Shown here one piece after another: positions 1-5,474 of a stretch of DNA of 27,765 nucleotides. Position 1 is the first letter of the stretch. Each line of letters begins with the position of its first letter. The stretch is taken from the NCBI GenBank assembly GCA_037441775.1, contig JBBIRO010000044.1, positions 1-27,765 of the forward strand, written 5' to 3'. The position numbers were made by a program, and so were the translations under genes. Below the pieces are notes generated by a model. That model made no database searches. It saw nothing but the letters and a program-made list of their open reading frames with translations, and was not told the origin of the DNA. Source of the DNA: CAMTWB01 sp037441775. GTDB taxonomy: Bacteria; Desulfobacterota; Syntrophia; Syntrophales; CAMTWB01.

Positions 1-59
1 ACGATCCTTTCTCAACAACCTCCTCGGTAACATTTAATTTGAGGCAATTCGCTGTCTAA
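1..59 (-). other. Start of a third integron cassette, cut by the window edge
   Basis: Read on the minus strand, this stretch begins immediately after the attC recombination point at 60 with TTAGAC and runs off the left end. It contains a strong Shine-Dalgarno-like GAGGAGG at about 21-27, followed at once by TTG codons, so a cassette ORF may begin near or beyond the window edge. Too little is present to call a product. Confidence 0.45.
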
Positions 60-114
60 CGTTGCAGCTCACCGGCGGGCGATAGCCCGTCCGTGTGCAG
101 CCGCTTGTTAGCGG
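54..114 (-). other. attC recombination site 1 (61 bp, short class)
   Basis: On the minus strand the site starts with the R'' core CCGCTAAC (114-107) and ends with the R' core GTTAGAC (60-54), which matches the GTTRRRY consensus exactly. Between them two arms fold on each other imperfectly: GACGGGC near 95-89 faces GCCCGCC near 82-76, and the outer parts pair with mismatches as usual in attC sites. It lies 12 bp after the stop of the 127-549 ORF, the normal ORF-then-attC order. R'' is the exact complement of the first eight bases of the same cassette (GTTAGCGG at 569-562), as expected when a cassette's R' and R'' came from one attC in the circular form. Confidence 0.82.
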
Positions 115-126
115 AATGCTTCGCAA

Positions 127-549
127 TCAGTATCGTATTTGGCCAGAAATCCGGGGTTCGATAACCCCGTGCTCATTCTGCATAAGGGGTGTTGTGCAAA
201 CTAAGGGGTCCTGGGGTATCCCTAATTGCGATTGGGCTGGCATCCGACTGTCCAGAGACTTTATCGCATCTTCGAACAGCGCGATCGGACTATCGAGCGT
301 TTGCAGCATGGAAACGTGAGCAACAGGCATGACCTTGGATTCGCGACCGACACCAATCGTGACGTGAAAACGTTTCGGGATCTCGAATGGCTCAGCCACT
401 AGGTAGTCGAGCCTCGCTCGTTGCTGCAAAAACTCGAGTTTCTCCTGCTCCGAACCCTCGCCAACATATGCCTTGGCGCGCAACGAGTAGATGATCCCTT
501 CTTCGTCCCGCACGTACCACAGGTTCAAGATCACTTCTCTGTTTCCCAA
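127..549 (-). CDS. Integron cassette protein of unknown function (140 aa)
   Basis: I do not recognise this protein. It is 140 residues, soluble in appearance, with no signal peptide or membrane segment and no motif I can name. The start is TTG at 549, chosen because GGAGGAG lies 7 bases upstream; an ATG in another frame at 558 overlaps the same ribosome binding site but opens only the weaker 392-589 frame. The ORF fills its cassette: it starts about 20 bp inside the left recombination point (568) and stops 12 bp before attC site 1. That tight packing is typical of integron cassettes and supports it as a real gene. Expression would depend on an upstream promoter or readthrough, since I see no promoter within the cassette. 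Confidence 0.7.
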   Translation of the reverse strand: MGNREVILNLWYVRDEEGIIYSLRAKAYVGEGSEQEKLEFLQQRARLDYLVAEPFEIPKRFHVTIGVGRESKVMPVAHVSMLQTLDSPIALFEDAIKSLDSRMPAQSQLGIPQDPLVCTTPLMQNEHGVIEPRISGQIRY

Positions 550-561
550 TACGCATCTCCT

Positions 562-686
562 CCGCTAACGATATGATGTGGGGCAGCAAGGGGAAAAGGC
601 CGTTGCTAAACAGACGTTCAAAAAAACATATGGAAAAAGAAAAATGCGTCGTACCTTGCTGTCACACACCATCTATTTGTTAGCAG
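562..686 (-). other. attC recombination site 2 (125 bp, long class)
   Basis: Minus-strand R'' core CTGCTAAC (686-679) and R' core GTTAGCGG (569-562) bracket 125 bp. The arms pair well: ACAGCAAGG on one side and CCTTGCTG on the other, with further GATG/CATC pairing nearer the cores, leaving a long AT-rich loop. It lies 51 bp after the stop of the 738-1295 ORF. R'' is exactly complementary to the first eight bases of that cassette (GTTAGCAG at 1330-1323), the same signature as in site 1. Confidence 0.82.
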
Positions 687-737
687 TGCGTGTGTCTCCA
701 TGGGCCACCAAATACTCGACACACCCACCAGCTCAGC

Positions 738-1295
738 CTATCGGCGACGAACAGATTTCATGAATTCAACCATACCTGGCGGCGGAAAGATTTGTGCAGC
801 TGATCCTGCGCGCAAAGATATGATTGAATGTGTTCCCAGAATCGACATGCTGGAATATATAACTCTAATTCCGCTTATGGTCTTGAAACCTCGCATAACG
901 ATGCCACGCCCCGAAACATCCTCAAAAAGTTTGAATTCTGGCGACTCTATGCCGTTCGCTTCAGCGTACGCCTGAGCACTTCGTAATAGATAGTCTTCGA
1001 AGCTTGGATGATACTTCAGAATCTCCTCACGAGAGACCGGCATGCCTTCAGCCACAAAGAAATAGCTGTCAGACGCCCTGCCGCTGCCGCCTCTGTATTC
1101 TGCACTTTGCACTTTGCCTATTGGTGGAATCACAACGTCATATATTTTTGGGCTTGCTGGAAATTCAACAGAAAACTCGCAGCCTCTTGGTTGAAACTGC
1201 TCACCACAAAATGCGGATGTGCCAAAGCAAAAGAGGCAAATCAGTGCAACAGTTGAGCACGCTGTCAACCTTCTTGATTTATATCTATTTATCAA
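738..1295 (-). CDS. Integron cassette-encoded exported protein of unknown function (185 aa)
   Basis: The protein opens with a basic stretch and a hydrophobic segment (about residues 10-28, ending SAFC before GEQF), so it is probably exported; no canonical lipobox is seen although several cysteines lie in the segment. The remaining 155 or so residues match no family I can name. The start is TTG at 1295, chosen because AAAGAGGT sits about 5 bases upstream. The gene occupies a complete cassette (569-1329) and is followed by attC site 2. Exported or secreted products are common among cassette genes of unknown role. Base composition is more AT-rich than the genes to the right, consistent with acquired DNA. 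Confidence 0.72.
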   Translation of the reverse strand: MINRYKSRRLTACSTVALICLFCFGTSAFCGEQFQPRGCEFSVEFPASPKIYDVVIPPIGKVQSAEYRGGSGRASDSYFFVAEGMPVSREEILKYHPSFEDYLLRSAQAYAEANGIESPEFKLFEDVSGRGIVMRGFKTISGIRVIYSSMSILGTHSIISLRAGSAAQIFPPPGMVEFMKSVRRR

Positions 1296-1322
1296 TTTTA
1301 ACCTCTTTGTTTGTTTGTCTGT

Positions 1323-1443
1323 CTGCTAACATTGATTGTCAAGTGTGTTTGCCTTGATAAGTTCATATTTGGTACTTTTCAGTGCAAATTTGCCTTGCAG
1401 GGTATCAATTTGGATTTATAAGACAAATGTCGGAATGTTACAA
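1323..1443 (-). other. Recombination point at the array edge: degenerate attC or attI
   Basis: CTGCTAAC at 1323-1330 is, on the minus strand, a GTTAGCAG core that marks the first base of the 569-1329 cassette and matches the R'' of that cassette's own attC. What lies beyond it is unclear. TGTAAC near 1442-1437 could be a weak R'' and there is short complementarity (TAACATT on both arms), but no convincing long stem. It may be a decayed attC of a lost cassette or an attI. The core at 1323-1330 is solid; the outer limit is a guess. Confidence 0.45.
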
Positions 1444-1787
1444 CGAAAAAGATAAACTTATGGGGTTGATTATAGAGTAAAAAAGCTAACTCAGCAATAA
1501 AAAAGGAGAGCTACGTTTATTTTTGTTTTCCGTTGAAATATCGGTTTTTCCATGCCTTAATCTGCGGGAATCCTGTCTGTTACAATAACTAGCTAATGTC
1601 CCGTTAGGGATTTAGCACGGAGAACGAAGGGCGGCAGAGAGCGGGCTCACAATTTAAATGCACCTAAGTGAAATATTCCCTCCTCAAGGGGGAGGGGCTT
1701 TTCATCGCTGCTGGCCTTGCCTAAAGAGGATCATTATGTTAGACACTTGGCGAATTAGTTATCCTGACTTGGAGAGAAGGTTTCTCT
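1444..1787. other. Intergenic region between cassette array and DUF362 gene
   Basis: AT-rich, no convincing gene. Two structures are visible. A 25-base imperfect palindrome at 1592-1616 pairs GCTAA with TTAGC and TCCC with GGGA around a GTTA loop. A GC hairpin at 1678-1696 pairs CCCTCC with GGAGGG and is followed by CTTTT, so it could end plus-strand transcription. A 29-codon ORF at 1736-1825 has AGAGGA five bases upstream of its ATG and overlaps the start of the DUF362 gene in another frame. No integrase gene is present. Confidence 0.5.
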
Positions 1788-2882
1788 GTGAAGGTTATTG
1801 TAAGAAAATCATCATATTCCTATGACCAGCTCCGGCCGCATTTCTTTGCGATGATGGACGCCCTGGGAGGGGAGATGATTCGCCGTCAGGAGCAGATCCT
1901 GATTAAACCAAACCTGCTTATGGCCGCGGCGCCGGCTCGGGCCATCACCACCCATCCTTTTTTGGTCCGGGCGGCGGTGGAATATGTCCTGGAGAGAGGT
2001 GCCATTCCCCTAATTGCGGACAGTCCCGCCATTGGTTCCTTCACCCGGATCATGGAGAAGGGCGGCTTCCAGGAGGCCCTGGCGGGGACGGGCGTGGTAG
2101 GACGGCCCTTTAAGGAGACTAGGCTCGTTGATCTGGGCCCTCCATTCGGCAAGGTTGCCCTTGCCCAGGAGGCCCTGGCTGCCGCGGTGATCATCAATCT
2201 GCCGAAGCTCAAGACCCATGCCCAGTTGCTTCTTACCCTGGGGGTGAAGAACATGTTTGGCGCCGTCGTGGGTTTTGAGAAACCCCAGTGGCACCTGAAA
2301 ATGGGTTCCAGGAGGGAGCTTTTCGCCCTACTCATGGTCCGGATTTACGAGCGGTTAAAGCCGGCCTTTACGATTCTAGACGGGATCACGGCTCTGGAGG
2401 GGGATGGCCCGGGCCGGGGCGGCCGGCCCAGAGAGGTAGGGGTGATCATGGGGAGCTCTTCCGCCCATGCCTTGGATTTGGCGGTTTGCCGACTACTTCA
2501 ACTTGATCCGGACCGCCTGCCCACCCTTAAGGTTGCCCGTGAGTTGGGACTTCTTCCGGACCACCTGGAGCTGGACGGCGAGCTTTCCCGGGTGCGCGGT
2601 TTTGCCCTGCCCGCCTTGTCGCCCAACCTGTCGGGTCCCAAGTTTATTCAAGGATTCATCCGTCGCTACCTCCTGTCAAATCCCCGCTGTGATGATGGTA
2701 GCTGCAACCTCTGCGGGGAGTGCGGGCAGATATGCCCGGTCAAGGCGGTTTCCTATGAAGGGCAGGCAATATTCGACTTGAAGACCTGTATCCGCTGCTA
2801 TTGCTGCCAGGAAATCTGCCCCGAAGGGGCGATCGGAATCAGGGAACCGCTGGCGGGGAAACTGCTGGGGAGATTTTTTTAA
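1788..2882 (+). CDS. DUF362 domain protein with C-terminal two-cluster ferredoxin domain
   Basis: This 364-residue protein has an N-terminal DUF362 domain (about residues 1-280; note LIKPNLL near 38-44, LPKLKTH and GVKNMFG) and a C-terminal bacterial ferredoxin domain. The latter carries two CxxCxxCxxxCP-type motifs, C306-C309-C312-C316 and C334-C337-C340-C344, expected to bind two [4Fe-4S] clusters; an extra cysteine (C339) lies in the second motif. It has no signal peptide, so it is probably cytoplasmic. The biochemical role of DUF362 proteins is not established in general; electron transfer is the safe inference. Start is GTG at 1788, with AAGG seven bases upstream. It is followed by larE after 76 bp in the same orientation, so a role alongside nickel-pincer cofactor synthesis is possible but unproven. 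Confidence 0.88.
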   Translation: MKVIVRKSSYSYDQLRPHFFAMMDALGGEMIRRQEQILIKPNLLMAAAPARAITTHPFLVRAAVEYVLERGAIPLIADSPAIGSFTRIMEKGGFQEALAGTGVVGRPFKETRLVDLGPPFGKVALAQEALAAAVIINLPKLKTHAQLLLTLGVKNMFGAVVGFEKPQWHLKMGSRRELFALLMVRIYERLKPAFTILDGITALEGDGPGRGGRPREVGVIMGSSSAHALDLAVCRLLQLDPDRLPTLKVARELGLLPDHLELDGELSRVRGFALPALSPNLSGPKFIQGFIRRYLLSNPRCDDGSCNLCGECGQICPVKAVSYEGQAIFDLKTCIRCYCCQEICPEGAIGIREPLAGKLLGRFF

Positions 2883-2958
2883 TGTCGGGGAGGGGACATG
2901 TTCCGGAAGACCTGAGGGATCGGAACCTCTTACCGGAAGAAAAAAAGGAGATCATATC

Positions 2959-3789
2959 TTGATTCCAGAAGACCAAAATGCCTTGACTAAACTAAAAGGG
3001 ATTCTCGTCGAGATGGGGACGGTCCTCGTGGCCTACTCAGGCGGCGTGGACAGCACCTTCCTGGCCAAAATTGCCCGGGATGTCCTCGGAGACAAGTCGC
3101 TCGCCGTTACAGCCACTTCTCCCCTCTATCCCCTCTGGGAAAAGGAAGAGGCGATTAAACTGGCGGCAACCCTAAACTTGCGACACCGGCTCATCACCTC
3201 AAATGAACTGGAGACGGCGAATTTCGCCGACAACCCGCCCAATCGCTGTTTCCTCTGCAAGCAGACGCTCTTTACCGAACTATTCACGATCGCGGCGGAA
3301 GAGGGGATTGATCAGGTAGTGGACGGGGCGAATCATGATGACCTTCAGGATTATCGCCCCGGCAGCCGGGCGGCCCGGGAGATGGGGGTGCGCAGTCCCC
3401 TCCGGGAGGCCGGTCTGGGGAAGGAAGCCATCCGTCGGTTGTCGCGGGAGCTGGGCCTTCCCACTTGGGAAAAGGCCTCCTTCGCCTGTCTCGCCTCCCG
3501 TTTTCCTTACGGAGTCAGGATAGACGAGCAGAAGCTCGCCCAGATTGACCGGGGCGAAGGGCTGCTGCGGCGGCTGGGATTCCGGCAGTTCCGCATCCGT
3601 CACCACGGAAATCTGGCCCGGATCGAAGTGGCCCGAAACCAGTTTCACCTCCTGCTGGAGAAGGCTGCGGAGGTGGCCGCGGAAATGAAAGAGGCCGGTT
3701 TTCTCTATGTGACAATGGATTTGGAGGGTTACCGTCTGGGGAGCATGAACGATACCTTATCGGAAAGGATTAAAAATGAACACAGATAG
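2959..3789 (+). CDS. larE: LarE, ATP-dependent sulfur transferase of nickel-pincer nucleotide synthesis
   Basis: LarE adenylates the carboxylates of the P2CMN intermediate and inserts sulfur, a step in making the nickel-pincer cofactor of lactate racemase and related enzymes. The 276-residue protein has the PP-loop SGGVDS at 27-32 and the conserved ACLASR segment with Cys177, the position of the sacrificial cysteine in Lactiplantibacillus LarE. It also has Cys97 and Cys100 in a CFLC pair. A three-cysteine set is the hallmark of LarE variants (Thermotoga type) that hold a [4Fe-4S] cluster and take sulfur from it instead of sacrificing a side chain; I infer that type here. Start is TTG at 2959, with AAAGGAG eight bases upstream. 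It overlaps larB by 14 bp, indicating translational coupling. Confidence 0.93.
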   Translation: MIPEDQNALTKLKGILVEMGTVLVAYSGGVDSTFLAKIARDVLGDKSLAVTATSPLYPLWEKEEAIKLAATLNLRHRLITSNELETANFADNPPNRCFLCKQTLFTELFTIAAEEGIDQVVDGANHDDLQDYRPGSRAAREMGVRSPLREAGLGKEAIRRLSRELGLPTWEKASFACLASRFPYGVRIDEQKLAQIDRGEGLLRRLGFRQFRIRHHGNLARIEVARNQFHLLLEKAAEVAAEMKEAGFLYVTMDLEGYRLGSMNDTLSERIKNEHR

Positions 3790-4531
3790 GCTTAAACAAC
3801 TCCTGGGCGAACTCGCGGCGGGGAGTGTAACGGTGGACGATGCCCTCTTCAAACTTCGGGGGATGCCTTTTGATGATCTGGGATTTGCCAAGGTGGATAA
3901 TCACCGGCAACTCCGCAAGGGGTTTCCGGAGGTAATCTATTGTCCCGGCAAGGCGCCGGAACATGTGGTCGCGATTATCAGCCGCATGGCCGCGGAGGGG
4001 GATGAAAACATCCTTGCCACCCGGGCGGGGGCGGAACTGTACGATCTTGTCAAGGCGCGGCTGCCCGAGGCCCTGTACCACGAGCAGGCCAGGCTGATCG
4101 TGGTCCGCCGGGGTGAACAGCAGCAGCGGGGACATATTCTGGTCATCTCCGCCGGCACCGCCGACCTGGCCGTTGCGGAAGAGGCGGCTGTGACGGCGGA
4201 GGTGATGGGAAACCGGGTGGAGCGCCTTTATGACGTGGGCGTGGCGGGAATTCACCGGCTGCTGAGTCATACGGACAGATTATTCGCCGCCCGGGTTCTG
4301 ATTGTGGTCGCCGGAATGGAAGGCGCCCTGCCTTCCGTGGTCGGAGGGTTGGTGGATAAGCCGGTTATCGCCGTTCCTACCAGTGTGGGTTATGGCGCCA
4401 ATTTCGGCGGCCTTTCCGCCCTTTTGACAATGCTTAACACCTGTGCCAGTGGAGTGAGTGTGGTCAATATCGACAACGGTTTCGGCGCGGCCTATCAGGC
4501 CAGTATGATCAACCGGCTGGGGGAGAAATGA
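3776..4531 (+). CDS. larB: LarB, nickel-pincer cofactor biosynthesis carboxylase
   Basis: LarB carboxylates and hydrolyses nicotinic acid adenine dinucleotide to give P2CMN, the substrate of LarE. The 251-residue length is normal for the family. The C-terminal half (about 115-250) is the PurE/AIR-carboxylase-like domain, with the typical segments VISAGTADL, VVAGMEGALPSVVGG, VPTSVGYG and LNTCASGV. The ATG at 3776 has AAAGGA six bases upstream and lies inside the end of larE. No larC (nickel insertion) or larA is found in the following 270 bp; the next gene is on the opposite strand, so those genes must be elsewhere or absent. A bidirectional terminator lies about 215 bp downstream. Confidence 0.95.
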   Translation: MNTDRLKQLLGELAAGSVTVDDALFKLRGMPFDDLGFAKVDNHRQLRKGFPEVIYCPGKAPEHVVAIISRMAAEGDENILATRAGAELYDLVKARLPEALYHEQARLIVVRRGEQQQRGHILVISAGTADLAVAEEAAVTAEVMGNRVERLYDVGVAGIHRLLSHTDRLFAARVLIVVAGMEGALPSVVGGLVDKPVIAVPTSVGYGANFGGLSALLTMLNTCASGVSVVNIDNGFGAAYQASMINRLGEK

Positions 4532-4746
4532 GGGCCATGATTGATGGCTGTTGGCGTAGCCTATGGGCCTTGTGCCCGCGTCCCCTCGGCAATAGGAGAT
4601 ATCGAACCCGCCCACAAGGGGCGTAACTACAAAAACAACTTTTTTCCTGGCCGTTTTTGAATTACGGATTTACTGACTTTTTATGAAGGCGTTACTGGCG
4701 ACTAGCTCGTAACAACTCCGGATCCCCCTGACCACGCGGGAGCGGA

Positions 4747-4778
4747 AAAATGGGAAGGGTTTACCCCCTTCCCATTTT
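4747..4778. terminator. Strong bidirectional terminator between the convergent lar and surface operons
   Basis: A perfect 13-bp stem, AAAATGGGAAGGG with CCCTTCCCATTTT, surrounds a six-base TTTACC loop. The A and T ends of the stem provide U-tracts in both directions. It lies 23 bp beyond the stop of the minus-strand beta-barrel gene and about 215 bp beyond larB, so it can end both transcripts. Confidence 0.85.
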
Positions 4779-4801
4779 AGTTTGATGGCTTTGCGGCACT
4801 C

Positions 4802-5395
4802 TCAGAAGCGGTAGGCGATCCCCAGGGAGAGGGCCGTGTAACGGACGTGCTTAACTTTGCCCGCGCCCCCGACGTAGGCCGCCTCCAGGTTGAGGGAAAG
4901 GGTGTTGGCCAGGGGAATATCCACCCCCAGGCCGCCCCTGAGGGCCAGGCCCCAGTCGCGGGTTTTGGAGGTTGCCGCGCCGAATTTGATCTGTTCGTAA
5001 GCGTGCATCACCCCCGCCCCGAGGACGGCGTAGGGCACAAAGGCCTTGAAGGCCGGGCAAGTGAACTTGCCGTTGAGTGTGAGGGAGGTGGCATCCAGCC
5101 GGTCCTTATTATTTTCCGACTTGGCCTCGAAGGGGTAGACGTATTCCAGGAGGGCCTCGGTGGTGAAGTACTTATTGTAGCTGTACCCCGCCCTGGCTTG
5201 AATCCCCCAGGCGTTGTCGAAGTTAATCTCTATCGGGCCGGTGAATTTGTCCTTGGTCTGCTGCGTATCGATGCTTTCCATGGCATACATAGCGCTGATT
5301 CCGACATAGTAAGGCATCTTCTCGGCCATCGCGGCGCTTGCTCCCACGATTCCAAACACAAACCAAACCAGCATGATCGTCGTAATTTTTTTCAT
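4802..5395 (-). CDS. Outer-membrane beta-barrel protein (OmpA/OmpX-like porin family)
   Basis: The 197-residue product has a Sec signal peptide (MKKITTI onward, cleavage expected after AMA at about residue 24) and then alternating polar/hydrophobic strands rich in Gly and aromatic residues, ending in Tyr-Arg-Phe. A terminal Phe preceded by a strand is the usual BAM-recognition signature of outer-membrane barrels. Length fits an eight-stranded barrel. I chose the ATG at 5395 because GGAGTG lies six bases upstream and the signal peptide starts there; a longer frame from 5431 adds twelve unlikely residues. It is the last gene of the minus-strand cluster, 79 bp after the Ig-repeat gene and just before the terminator. 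The specific function is unknown; it could anchor or export the large upstream proteins. Confidence 0.85.
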   Translation of the reverse strand: MKKITTIMLVWFVFGIVGASAAMAEKMPYYVGISAMYAMESIDTQQTKDKFTGPIEINFDNAWGIQARAGYSYNKYFTTEALLEYVYPFEAKSENNKDRLDATSLTLNGKFTCPAFKAFVPYAVLGAGVMHAYEQIKFGAATSKTRDWGLALRGGLGVDIPLANTLSLNLEAAYVGGAGKVKHVRYTALSLGIAYRF

Positions 5396-5430
5396 CTTGA
5401 TCACTCCGTCGAATAGAATTGAGAAATTCA

Positions 5431-5466
5431 TACGGGGCCATCCGGGCTATGCCGGATGACCCCGTA
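5431..5466 (-). other. Intergenic hairpin between Ig-repeat and beta-barrel genes
   Basis: TACGGGG pairs with CCCCGTA and ATCCGG with CCGGAT, separated by a two-base internal mismatch, around a short loop. No T-tract follows, so it is more likely an mRNA stability or processing element, or a partial terminator, than a full terminator. Confidence 0.5.
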
Positions 5467-5474
5467 CAATCCGA

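Noticed and set aside
1004..1357. A 117-codon ORF on the plus strand within the cassette
   Set aside because: It is antisense to the exported cassette protein, runs across the cassette boundary at 1330 and has no suitable ribosome binding site.
1678..1702. GC hairpin with TTTT as a terminator of a plus-strand gene
   Set aside because: No plus-strand gene lies to its left, so its role is unclear; kept only as a structure in the intergenic entry.
4847..5416. A 189-codon ORF on the plus strand
   Set aside because: It is antisense to the beta-barrel gene, which has a signal peptide, ribosome binding site and barrel pattern; the plus frame has none.
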